DNA of 64,000 nt from Planktosalinus lacus (GTDB lineage: Bacteria > Bacteroidota > Bacteroidia > Flavobacteriales > Flavobacteriaceae): NCBI RefSeq assembly GCF_014640155.1, contig NZ_BMGK01000006.1, positions 62,001-126,000 of the forward strand, read 5' to 3'. The notes beneath the pieces were generated by a model. The model searched no databases. It was not told the origin of the DNA and worked only from the letters and a program-made list of their open reading frames with translations. The position numbers and the translations under genes were made by a program. Below, piece after piece: positions 51,399 to 59,225 of the stretch (position 1 is its first letter; each line of letters opens with the position of its first letter).

Positions 51399-52418
51399 AT
51401 GCATACAATCACCGGCACTCAATCTGTCACTCAAACATACAGTCCTAATATTATGGCAACCATTGGCAAAACACCTTTGGTTCACTTGTCCCGTCTTGGC
51501 AAAGAATGGGACTTCACTGTATATGGTAAAATGGAAGGGTTTAACCCCGGCGGGAGCATCAAAGACCGCACGGCCATTAATATGCTTTTGGAGGCCATGG
51601 AAAAGGGTGAGGTTCATCACGGCGACACCATCATTGAATCAAGTTCGGGGAATATGGCACTGGGCCTGGCACAAGTGTGTAAGTTTTACAAGCTGCAACT
51701 CATCGTGGTGATTGATCCCAAAGTGAACCTCCATACAGAAAAGATACTGGAGGTCTATGGTGTAAAGCTGGTGAAAGTGACCCACCCACAACCGGAAGGG
51801 GGCTACCTGGAGAGCCGAATCTTAAAGGTAAAAGAGTTGCTCAAGCAATATCCCAACAGCCACTCCCTGAACCAGTATGAAAATGCTGCCAATCCCCAAA
51901 CGCATTATGAAACCATGAGTGAAATCGCCCATGCACTCAATAAAAAAATAGACTATGTTTTTATCAGTACCAGCACCTGCGGCACCTTGATGGGCTGTGC
52001 TAAGTATATTTATGAAAACCGTTTGGCCACCAAAATCATTGCCGTAGATGCCAAAGGCAGCGTCACCTTTGGTCAAAAGGAATCCACGCGCCTCATACCG
52101 GGTCACGGCTCCGGCAAGGCATCACATTTTCTGGATGATTCGTTCATTCACGATATCATGCATGTCTCAGATGAAGCCTGTATCACAGGCTGCTGGAACT
52201 TACTGGAACAGGAGGCCATACTCTGCGGAGGGTCTTCCGGTGCGGTAGTGTCTGCCATTGAAAAGTATGCTCCGTTTATTCCTGCCGGGGCAAGCTGTGT
52301 TGCCATTCTCTGTGACCGGGGCGATCGCTATCTCGAGACCGTCTATAACAAAACCTGGGTCCACAAACACTTCCCCTATTTTAACTTTCCCCAAAAAGAA
52401 ACAGTCAGCAACACTTAA
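51399..52418 (+). CDS. PLP-dependent SbnA/cysteine synthase-like enzyme
   Basis: This 339-residue fold-type II PLP enzyme has the Schiff-base lysine K55 in NPGGSIKDRTAINM, the substrate loop SSSGNMALGLAQ, a phosphate-binding loop STCGTLMG and a C-terminal CGGSSGAVVSAI. These resemble SbnA/cysteine-synthase homologues that perform beta-replacement on O-phosphoserine or O-acetylserine. In staphyloferrin B synthesis SbnA makes a precursor of 2,3-diaminopropionate. Here the partner SbnB is absent. An alternative start at 51453 is possible. The gene is GC-rich relative to neighbours and starts a three-gene cassette. Function beyond the family is unresolved. Confidence 0.82.
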   Translation: MHTITGTQSVTQTYSPNIMATIGKTPLVHLSRLGKEWDFTVYGKMEGFNPGGSIKDRTAINMLLEAMEKGEVHHGDTIIESSSGNMALGLAQVCKFYKLQLIVVIDPKVNLHTEKILEVYGVKLVKVTHPQPEGGYLESRILKVKELLKQYPNSHSLNQYENAANPQTHYETMSEIAHALNKKIDYVFISTSTCGTLMGCAKYIYENRLATKIIAVDAKGSVTFGQKESTRLIPGHGSGKASHFLDDSFIHDIMHVSDEACITGCWNLLEQEAILCGGSSGAVVSAIEKYAPFIPAGASCVAILCDRGDRYLETVYNKTWVHKHFPYFNFPQKETVSNT

Positions 52419-52428
52419 ACCGGAAAAG

Positions 52429-54255
52429 ATGAAACCGCTTCTTTTTAAAATCGCAATTGTAGGCCTCGGACCCAAAGGCCTCTACGGTTTTGAACGTTTG
52501 CTGGCACGACTAAACTCCAATCTGATAAACGACCCTGTAGAAATCCATTTGTTTAACAAGACCCGCTTTATGGGTTCGGGTGATGTGTACAGAAGCGATC
52601 AGCCGGGCTACCTGCTGATGAACTTTTCCAATAAACACATCAATATGTGGCCTAATGAAGCCCCGCAACCGGTGGTCCAACACCCTGAACGCTTTTCTCA
52701 ATACCTGGCCCGGAAACAAACCACCACCCCGGCAGCAGTGGACTCACTGTATGCCTCGCGTGCTACCGTGGGGGCTTATTTAGAACAAGGGTTTACTGAG
52801 CTTTGCAGGAACCTCCCTGAAAACGTCCGGCTGCACAAGCACATAGCCGAAGTAAACAGCATTGAAAAGGAGGGTGAGAACTATGTGATAGGCTTTCAAG
52901 GGGAGGAGGAAACACTTCACCTTGAGGGTTTTCAACAAATCCTGATTACCACAGGGCACCAGCGTCACAAAAAATGCATCAAACCCAAGGTAAACCGTGT
53001 TCGGTTTATTTATCCTGTAGAAGAAACCCTGAAAGAAGTGACTCAACACCACACGGTGGCAATGAAAGGCCTGGGCCTCACCTTTATCGATGCGGCACTG
53101 GCACTCACTGAAGGCAGGGGAGGCACCTTTACTGAATCCACCAACGGTAATTATACCTATAGCCCTTCCGGAAAGGAACCCAATCACATTTATCCCTTTT
53201 CAAAGTCAGGCTGGCCAATGTTGCCCAAATATAATTTTGACACTCCTGAAAATGAACCCCCGCTGTATGTCGAAAGCATTCAACCTTTAACTGACGCGCA
53301 ACTGAGTTTTACCAATGACATCCTGCCCTTGCTGCACCAGGATATGGAGTTTGCTTATTACAACACCTTGATTGCCCACAAACAAGTAGAGCTAATCTAC
53401 CACCCGGATTATGAACAGGTAAAAGCCCAGATTGCTGCCTTCCACCAAGCCTATCCGGAATATCCTGAGTTTTCACTGAAACGTTTACTGGAACCGGAAT
53501 TCAACCCCAAGCTAAGCACCCACCAAAACATCCTGGAATACCTGACCGCTTTTACCGAGGTAGCCCCCCTAAACATTGTGCACGAAGCCCAACTACGTGC
53601 CGCGGCGGTGTGGAAACGGGTGAGCCCTGTGTTCAACGAGCTCTATTCCTTTAGCGGACTCGACCCTGCTTCGCATGAGGAGTTTGACAAGCATTACTTC
53701 GGTAAACTCAACCGTATTGCCTTTGGCCCGTCGCCCGATAACCTCAAAAAGATCATAGCCCTTGCACAAGCAGGTATCCTAGACTTTGAGTATGCCAGGA
53801 ACCCCAACTTAAAGTGCCAGGAGAACGGCATCAGTCTGAACAATGGCAAATCTCAAAACTTTTGTGACGTCCTTATCAATGCCCGTATCCCCAAGAACTC
53901 CATTCAAAAAGATGCCTCGGGATTGTTTCTGAATTTGTGTCGAAACGAACTGGCACGACCGTATATAAACCACGGTAAACACACCACCTATGCTTCGGGA
54001 ACCGTAGAAATTGACCGCAATGGAAATCTTATCAACGCCCGGGGAATTCCTGAAAACATCACCCTCTATGGTACACCCACCGAGGGACTGTTGCATGACA
54101 ACGACACCTTGTCCCGCACCCGCAACAACTTTGCTGACCCCTGGGCACAAGCTGTAATTAAACAACTAACAATTCAAAAATATGAAACCTTTAATCCACT
54201 TACCACCTCTTTCACCTTTGGCAAATCAATGGATGTCAGATTTGATGGCCAATAA
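52429..54255 (+). CDS. FAD/NAD(P)-binding protein (PF13454-type) of the PLP cassette
   Basis: This 608-residue protein starts at the ATG at 52429 (MKPLLFKIAIVG). It has a Rossmann start IAIVGLGPKGLYGFERLLAR and continues with FMGSGDVYRSDQPGYLLMNF. The C-terminal THY-like NITLYGTPTEGLLHDNDTLSRTRNNFADPW also fits the family. Members are associated with natural-product and amino-acid-oxidising pathways, but their reactions are largely unknown. The gene begins 10 bases after the SbnA-like stop and overlaps the following decarboxylase gene by 74 bases, a strong sign of coordinated expression. It is GC-rich like its neighbours. Confidence 0.8.
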   Translation: MKPLLFKIAIVGLGPKGLYGFERLLARLNSNLINDPVEIHLFNKTRFMGSGDVYRSDQPGYLLMNFSNKHINMWPNEAPQPVVQHPERFSQYLARKQTTTPAAVDSLYASRATVGAYLEQGFTELCRNLPENVRLHKHIAEVNSIEKEGENYVIGFQGEEETLHLEGFQQILITTGHQRHKKCIKPKVNRVRFIYPVEETLKEVTQHHTVAMKGLGLTFIDAALALTEGRGGTFTESTNGNYTYSPSGKEPNHIYPFSKSGWPMLPKYNFDTPENEPPLYVESIQPLTDAQLSFTNDILPLLHQDMEFAYYNTLIAHKQVELIYHPDYEQVKAQIAAFHQAYPEYPEFSLKRLLEPEFNPKLSTHQNILEYLTAFTEVAPLNIVHEAQLRAAAVWKRVSPVFNELYSFSGLDPASHEEFDKHYFGKLNRIAFGPSPDNLKKIIALAQAGILDFEYARNPNLKCQENGISLNNGKSQNFCDVLINARIPKNSIQKDASGLFLNLCRNELARPYINHGKHTTYASGTVEIDRNGNLINARGIPENITLYGTPTEGLLHDNDTLSRTRNNFADPWAQAVIKQLTIQKYETFNPLTTSFTFGKSMDVRFDGQ

Positions 54256-55657
54256 ACCATTGCTCGACACCCTTTTTCAAGCCCACGGTTCGCCACTCAA
54301 TATCCATTATCTTCCGGCGATGGATGAGAACATCCATACGTTCAGAAAGGTGTTTGAAAAGCACGGGCTTCCACATCAACTGTATTATGCCCGCAAGGCC
54401 AACAAAACCCAAAGCGTGGTAGAACGCGCCGCCCAAAACGGAATAGGGGTAGACACCGCCAGTTACAGGGAATTGAAACAAGCACTGGAAGCCGGTGTCA
54501 GTCCTGAACTCCTGGTTGTGACCGCAGCCATCAAAACAGCGCAACTTCTCGAACTCGCCGTTGAACACAATGTATTGGTCATCATTGACAACCCCGATGA
54601 ATGTGAACTGCTGAACAGCATTGCCAAAAAACACAAGAAACATATCCGTATTGGTTTTCGCGTAAGCGGTTTTTATGCTGAAGATAAAAAGCTTTACAGC
54701 CGCTTTGGTTTTGATATCAACGCGGTGGCTCCTTTTATTACCACCGGTTGCTTTCCCGATGGAGGGGAATCTCACCTGGTCTATAAAGGCCTTCACTTTC
54801 ATTTAGACGGCTATTCAACCACAGAGCGGGGGGCAGCGCTCACCCAGTGTATTGTGTTGGCAAAACGATTGGAGACCCAGGGCTTAAAAACCGAGTTCAT
54901 CGACATTGGCGGGGGAGTGTTGGTCAACTACCTGCAGCATAAAGACGAGTGGAACAACTTTCAACAGGAACTCAAAAAAGCTGTGCAAGGCAAATGCGAC
55001 GAGATCACCTTCAACAATGACGGACTGGGCTTTCAGCTTATTGACGGCAACTTACACGGAACCCTGGATGCCTATCCTTATTACAATGAAGAAAACGGCG
55101 CCACCTTTCTTGAAAACATCCTGAATTACCGCTATAAAAACTATCCATCTGTTTCTGAATTGCTTCAGGGCAAAGACATCGAACTGCGTATGGAACCCGG
55201 GCGCTCACTGCTCAACCAGGTGGGGATGACCCTGGCACGGGTGGTCTTCCGGAAAAAGGATGCTCGTGGCCGCTGGCTGGTGGGGCTGGAGATGAATATG
55301 AGTCAGCTGAAAAGCTCCAGTGCCGATTTCCTCCTGGACCCCTTGACCGCACTGGAACCTGCAGAGGCCGCTCCCACCGAAGTGTACTTCACCGGGGCCT
55401 ATTGCCTGGAACAAGACATCCTGCTCAAACGAAAGATTGCCTTGCCACACCTCCCGCAAGTGGCTGATGTCATTGGCTTTGTCAATACCGCGGGCTATCT
55501 GATGCACTTTTATGAAACACAGGCACATTTGTTTGAACTCTCCACAAACCTAAGCCTAAAATCAGCTAAAGAACAGTATGTGTTTGAGGATTTTAAAGAA
55601 GAATGTTCAGAGTTTGACATAAGACTACCTGACTTAAGACGTATGACAAACTCATAG
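54182..55657 (+). CDS. Y4yA-family PLP-dependent enzyme (alanine racemase/decarboxylase fold)
   Basis: This 491-residue protein has PLP lysine K72 in YYARKANKTQSVV, GVDTASYRELKQALEAG, GLHFHLDGYSTTERG, the glycine-rich phosphate-binding FIDIGGGVLVNYL, MEPGRSLLNQ and CLEQDILLKRK near the end, which is the conserved cysteine region of diaminopimelate/ornithine decarboxylase-like enzymes. It is the third gene of the cassette. The start is inside the preceding gene; the residues before the later ATG at 54233 (LPPLSPLANQWMSD) look like genuine family sequence. The last ~18 codons (CSEFDIRLPDLRRMTNS) lie in a dispersed repeat found twice more downstream, so the native tail may have been replaced. 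Confidence 0.85.
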   Translation: MKPLIHLPPLSPLANQWMSDLMANKPLLDTLFQAHGSPLNIHYLPAMDENIHTFRKVFEKHGLPHQLYYARKANKTQSVVERAAQNGIGVDTASYRELKQALEAGVSPELLVVTAAIKTAQLLELAVEHNVLVIIDNPDECELLNSIAKKHKKHIRIGFRVSGFYAEDKKLYSRFGFDINAVAPFITTGCFPDGGESHLVYKGLHFHLDGYSTTERGAALTQCIVLAKRLETQGLKTEFIDIGGGVLVNYLQHKDEWNNFQQELKKAVQGKCDEITFNNDGLGFQLIDGNLHGTLDAYPYYNEENGATFLENILNYRYKNYPSVSELLQGKDIELRMEPGRSLLNQVGMTLARVVFRKKDARGRWLVGLEMNMSQLKSSSADFLLDPLTALEPAEAAPTEVYFTGAYCLEQDILLKRKIALPHLPQVADVIGFVNTAGYLMHFYETQAHLFELSTNLSLKSAKEQYVFEDFKEECSEFDIRLPDLRRMTNS

Positions 55658-55703
55658 TGTGAAACACAGTGCGCAGTGCTCGCAGAGCCCGCCAGGTTAG
55701 CTT
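55604..55703 (+). repeat. Dispersed repeat copy 1, overlapping the 3' end of the Y4yA gene
   Basis: The sequence from tgttcag to ttagctta contains the tgacttaagacgtatgac core and the cagtgcgcagtgctcgca segment. It recurs near-identically at 56721-56825, and its first part recurs at 56633-56678. In copy 1 the left half is read as the C-terminus of the Y4yA protein and the rest is intergenic. The 55704-55810 stretch beyond it is AT-rich simple sequence (repeated attctta/ttcattc). Confidence 0.9.
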
Positions 55704-55819
55704 ACAGCCTAAAGCAAACTAGTGTTCAGTGTTCAGCAGCAGTGCTCAGTTTTTAATTTTTCATTATTAATTCTTAATTCTTAATTTTTCATTCTTCATT
55801 CTTCATTCTCAATTTTAGT

Positions 55820-55827
55820 TATCTTTG
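55820..55827 (+). promoter_or_regulatory. Candidate -7 element for the VIT-family gene
   Basis: TATCTTTG exactly matches the Bacteroidetes -7 consensus TAnnTTTG and lies about 93 bases before the VIT gene start at 55920. No TTG is present at the expected -33 position, only AT-rich repeats, so it is a partial match. Confidence 0.35.
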
Positions 55828-55919
55828 AATAGGCAGTCATTTTCTCTTAAAACAGAACCGAATGCGTCTTGAAGCAGCACAATAAAACGTGCAGAGTACA
55901 CCAAATAAAAACCAAACAC

Positions 55920-56627
55920 ATGGAAGAAGTAACCATAGACAATTATTTAGATAACCACTACATTCACCGAAGCAATTGGTTAAGAGCGGCTGTTTTGGGG
56001 GCTAACGACGGAATCATCTCTGTTTCAAGTCTTGCGATTGGGGTGGCTGCGGCAAGCACGACCAGGGAACCCATCATATTAGCCACTGTGGCGGGGCTTG
56101 TAGCCGGAGCCTTATCGATGGCTGCCGGTGAATATGTTTCGGTGAGTTCGCAAACAGACACCGAAAAAGCAGATATTGAAAGAGAAAAACAAGAGCTGAA
56201 AGAAATGCCTGAAGAAGAGATGAACATCTTAGCCAAAATATATGAAAACCGGGGACTAACAAAAGAAACAGCCAAACAAGTAGCCCTTGAAATGACTCAG
56301 CATGACGCCTTGGGCACCCACATAAGAGATGAGTTGGGCATCAATGAGATGAGCCAGGCAAACCCCATACAAGCAGCCGTTGCTTCCGGGGCCGCCTTTA
56401 CAGTGGGGGGTGTTCTCCCTCTTTTGGTAGTCCTTTTTACTCCCTTAACCGGAATGGAATATTGGCTGTATGGGTTCACCACCCTGTTTTTGATTATCCT
56501 GGGTGCTACTTCGGCCAAAACAGGAGGTTCAAGTGTAACAAAAGCAATCCTGCGCATTACCATATGGGGCACCATAGCAATGGGCTTATCGGCCTTGGTG
56601 GGGTATATCTTTGGTGTAAGCGTGTAG
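55920..56627 (+). CDS. VIT1/CCC1-family transporter
   Basis: This 235-residue protein is read from the ATG at 55920 (MEEVTIDNYLDNHYIHRSNWLR). It has the VIT signature WLRAAVLGANDGIISVSSLAIG followed by GLVAGALSMAAGEYVSVSSQTD, a cytosolic acidic helical metal-binding region (EKQELKEMPEEEMN) and three more membrane helices at the C-terminus (FTVGGVLPLLVVLF and following). The family moves Fe2+ or Mn2+ out of the cytosol. It sits in the repeat-rich zone between two copies of the dispersed repeat. Confidence 0.9.
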   Translation: MEEVTIDNYLDNHYIHRSNWLRAAVLGANDGIISVSSLAIGVAAASTTREPIILATVAGLVAGALSMAAGEYVSVSSQTDTEKADIEREKQELKEMPEEEMNILAKIYENRGLTKETAKQVALEMTQHDALGTHIRDELGINEMSQANPIQAAVASGAAFTVGGVLPLLVVLFTPLTGMEYWLYGFTTLFLIILGATSAKTGGSSVTKAILRITIWGTIAMGLSALVGYIFGVSV

Positions 56628-56632
56628 ATTGG

Positions 56633-56825
56633 TGTACAGAATTTGACATAAGACTACATGACTTAAGACGTATGACCAAAACGGCAAGCACCAAATAACA
56701 AGCACCAAATTCCAAAGGAGTGTTCAGTTTTGGGATTTACGTACGACTATATGACTTAAGACGTATAACAAACTCATAGCGTGAAACACAGTGCGCAGTG
56801 CTCGCAAAGACCGCCAAGTTAGCTT
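56633..56825 (+). repeat. Dispersed repeat copies 2 (56633-56678) and 3 (56721-56825)
   Basis: Copy 2 carries only the first half (tgtacagaatttgacataag to tgacttaagacgtatgac). Copy 3 carries the full unit including cagtgcgcagtgctcgca. Both resemble the sequence at 55604-55703, and read in frame copy 2 encodes EFDIRLHDLRRMT, like the Y4yA tail. The remaining 56826-57101 is AT-rich with no gene I trust. A 39-codon ORF from 56903 is noted and not accepted. Confidence 0.9.
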
Positions 56826-57101
56826 TAATCAAACAGCTATCAGCTTTTAACTTTCAGCAAATTATCTATTTATTCTTCTCTATTTTCTCTTTTCTATTAA
56901 AAATGAGGAATCCCACAAAACCAATACATCCAGCTTTTGTAGTTTTGATTGCAGGGGGGTTTAACATTTATTTATATATTTGGGAAGCCGCTTTTTTTAA
57001 CCCCCTTTTAATTGAGTTTTGAAACCTTGGTTTATAATTATTTTATATGATTATGAAATTAGTCATACAACTTGGGTTTGAAGTAGATAAACAAAAGATT
57101 A

Positions 57102-57418
57102 ATGACATTTTTTAAATCCTTAATTATTGAAGCAAGCTTTTGGCAATCTTCACTTTTTATTTTCCTTTTATCTCTTTTAGCAGTAATAATAGGTTATGTT
57201 ATTAAATATTATTTAGATATAAAAAAGTCAAAAAGAATAAAGATATTATCATTAGAATTGATTGTTGGTGCAATGTATACTAATGGTAGTTTTGTTATAC
57301 CTAGTTTAAGTTTAATTATAGAAAACTTATCAAAAACTGATGTAATAATTAATTATGTTAGATTAAAATGCAAAGACGATCATGGCATGGCACCTATTTC
57401 TATGGGTTATGTTCAATT
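57102..57418 (+). pseudogene. Small membrane-protein gene broken by the IS256-family insertion
   Basis: The first ~105 residues (start 57102) include a hydrophobic helix (LFIFLLSLLAVIIGYVIKYYL) and a following beta-rich segment (LELIVGAMYTNGSFVIPSLSLIIENLS, VIINYVRLKCKDDHG) that looks like a soluble domain. The reading frame runs into the left end of the IS at 57419 and ends at 57455 within it, so the last 12 residues come from the IS. No continuation is obvious beyond the right IS end. No family is recognised. Confidence 0.6.
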
Positions 57419-58645
57419 AAGTGTGTCATCGTTTAAAAATCTGTTATCAAAGTAATCTACTAAATCTCTTCTAACTGATGACCATCCAAACATTTGGCCA
57501 TTCCATTTTGTTTGTGCATTTAGAGTGGCTAAATAGATTTGTTTTACTATCGCATTTTCTGAAGTAAAGGCACCTTTTGTTTTTGTGACTTTACGAACCA
57601 TTCTATGATAACTCTCTATAGGATTGTTAGTATAAATACCCCTGCGTAAAGCCGGTGGGTATTTATAAAAATTAACAAGCCTTACCCAGTTGTTTCTCCA
57701 ACTTCTGAAAATAATCTTGTACTTGGTACCCCACCGTTGTTCTGCTTGAATTAGATATTGTTCTGCAGCTTTTTCATTCAATGCGGTATAGATCTTTCTT
57801 AAATCCTTAATCAGAGGTTTTACATCTTTATAATTTACATATTTAAGACTGTTGCGCATTTGATGAACCAAACAAAGTTGCACATCTGCTTTTGGAAAAA
57901 TATCTTCTATAGCATCAGCAAAGCCACTTAAATTGTCAATGCAAGCTACAAAAATATCTTTTACCCCACGAGTCTGTAGTTCGTGGAGTACTTGTCTCCA
58001 AAAGCTACTGGATTCATTATCCCCAAAATAGATACCCAAGACTTGCTTTTCTCCTTCTCTATTAACACCCAGGACCGAGTAAACAGCTTTAGAAACAACC
58101 TTTCCATTTTCCCTGACTTTAAAATGCATGGCATCAAGCCACATCACCGGATAAACAGAATCTAAAGGCCTGGATTGCCATTCTAGTATCTCCGGGATTA
58201 TTCTATCTGTTATAGCGTTTAATGTGCCTACAGATATCTCTAAATCATACATATCCTTAAGATGATCTTGAATATCCCTATAACTCATCCCTTTGCTGTA
58301 AAGAGACAAAATCTTAGCATCAATATCGCTGGTTATGCGCCTTTGTCTTTTCTTGATAATCTCGGGTTGAAAAGAACCATTGCGGTCACGCGGCGAAAAA
58401 ATATCGAAGCCACCTAATGAGCTAGAGATATTTTTTCGCCCTCGCCCATTGTGCCGATTTTTGTCTTTTTTAGAACTTTGCTCTAAATGAGAGTCCATCT
58501 CTCCTTCAAGACTGGCTTCGATCACTCGCTTGAGTAAAGGTGTAAAAACACCATCTTTACCAGTTAAAGGCTGGCCACTTGACAATCCTTTAGAAAGTTC
58601 TGTAACCAGTTTTTCAAAATCATTCTGTTTTTCTATATCTTTCAT
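57413..58645 (-). CDS. IS256-family transposase
   Basis: This 410-residue Mutator-like transposase has an apparently intact DDE triad at about D171 (MWLDAMHFKV), D237 (ACIDNLSGFADA) and E344 (TNNPIESYHRMVRK). It has the family C/D-x2-H segment QLCLVHQMRNSLKY and the N-terminal KDGVFTPLLKRVIEASLEGEM. It catalyses movement of the surrounding element. Its stop codon (57413-57415) lies about 6 bases outside the visible inverted repeat, so the termination signal appears to come from target DNA. Confidence 0.95.
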   Translation of the reverse strand: MKDIEKQNDFEKLVTELSKGLSSGQPLTGKDGVFTPLLKRVIEASLEGEMDSHLEQSSKKDKNRHNGRGRKNISSSLGGFDIFSPRDRNGSFQPEIIKKRQRRITSDIDAKILSLYSKGMSYRDIQDHLKDMYDLEISVGTLNAITDRIIPEILEWQSRPLDSVYPVMWLDAMHFKVRENGKVVSKAVYSVLGVNREGEKQVLGIYFGDNESSSFWRQVLHELQTRGVKDIFVACIDNLSGFADAIEDIFPKADVQLCLVHQMRNSLKYVNYKDVKPLIKDLRKIYTALNEKAAEQYLIQAEQRWGTKYKIIFRSWRNNWVRLVNFYKYPPALRRGIYTNNPIESYHRMVRKVTKTKGAFTSENAIVKQIYLATLNAQTKWNGQMFGWSSVRRDLVDYFDNRFLNDDTLN

Positions 58646-58681
58646 ATGTCTAAATTAATAAATTATTAATTTGACACACTT
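57419..58681. mobile_element. IS256-family insertion sequence, about 1.26 kb
   Basis: The ends carry a 10-base inverted repeat (aagtgtgtca at 57419-57428, tgacacactt at 58672-58681) around a full-length transposase gene. No identical 8-9 base target duplication is visible with these boundaries: the left flank is gttcaatt and the right flank is tcttgaac. The true ends may be off by a base or two, or the flanks may have been rearranged. The insertion breaks the gene at 57102. Confidence 0.88.
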
Positions 58682-58714
58682 TCTTGAACAGTCTCGAAAA
58701 TAGAATAGATAAAA

Positions 58715-58948
58715 TTGATAACGAAGCACTTTCTTTTCTTCATCACCGTCCTGCTGCTTGCGGGTGTGCTGTTGAGCGGCTGCACTGGGGACGCTTGTGA
58801 TACCTATACCTTCCCCCAGTGTGAATCAATAGACCTTTCTGATGAGTATGACCCGGTGTGCGGTTGTGACGGGGTGACATATACCAATGCCGGTTGGGCC
58901 AGATGCATGGGTGGGCTTATTTCATATACTCCGGGGGAGTGTGAGTAA
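58715..58948 (+). CDS. Kazal-type serine protease inhibitor-domain lipoprotein
   Basis: This 77-residue protein has a lipobox (LLAGVLLSGCTGD, cysteine about residue 23) and a mature domain with SDEYDPVCGCDGVTYTNAG and a final C-rich GECE, the Kazal pattern with six cysteines in addition to the lipid-bearing one. It may be a surface protease inhibitor protecting the cell from host or predator proteases. The start is TTG at 58715, only 34 bases from the IS end, so expression may depend on a promoter supplied by the IS. A hairpin terminator follows. Confidence 0.8.
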   Translation: MITKHFLFFITVLLLAGVLLSGCTGDACDTYTFPQCESIDLSDEYDPVCGCDGVTYTNAGWARCMGGLISYTPGECE

Positions 58949-58956
58949 ACTATTGC

Positions 58957-58976
58957 GCCCTTTCAGGGCTTTTTTA
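58957..58976 (+). terminator. Terminator after the Kazal lipoprotein gene
   Basis: A gccct/agggc stem (58957-58961 and 58965-58969) with a 3-base loop is followed by a run of six T. It is a short but conventional rho-independent terminator, 9 bases after the stop. Confidence 0.75.
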
Positions 58977-59152
58977 TTGGCTGGCTGTTCAATGCGGTGG
59001 GCTCACACCCACCGTTGAGGTTCTGATGCCCCTTCAGGGCTGACTACAAAACCTAAAGAAGCAATGTTTTGAACTTGGTAGTATTTCTTAAAAGGTTTCA
59101 TGGATCAAATCATTCAAAAAAACTATCTTTAATACTTCAAACCAATAACCCT

Positions 59153-59185
59153 CCGCTGCCGTGCGATTGCATCGCGTGGTAGCGG
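59153..59185. repeat. REP-like long near-perfect palindrome
   Basis: Positions 59153-59185 fold into a nested hairpin: ccgctgcc pairs with ggtagcgg, and gcgat pairs with atcgc around tgc. A second hairpin ggtggg/cccacc is at 58996-59013. Both lie in the 277-base gap before the DUF4386 gene, which holds no ORF I can support. The GC-rich nested form resembles intergenic REP elements. Function as a terminator, attenuator or transposon-derived repeat is open. Confidence 0.6.
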
Positions 59186-59225
59186 GGCACCCTTTTAAAT
59201 TAAAACCAACCTAAAAAAACCAACT

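Noticed and set aside
51399-55657. Staphyloferrin-B-like siderophore cluster
   Set aside because: Only an SbnA-like enzyme is present. SbnB, SbnC/E/F synthetases and the transporter genes are missing, and the other two genes fit a different pathway.
56903-57022. 39-codon forward ORF in the repeat-rich gap
   Set aside because: It is short, lies in AT-rich repetitive sequence and has no ribosome-binding or family support, so I did not list it.
57405-57428. Target-site duplication of the IS256-like element
   Set aside because: The bases next to the two inverted repeats (gttcaatt and tcttgaac) are not identical, so no duplication can be claimed with these boundaries.
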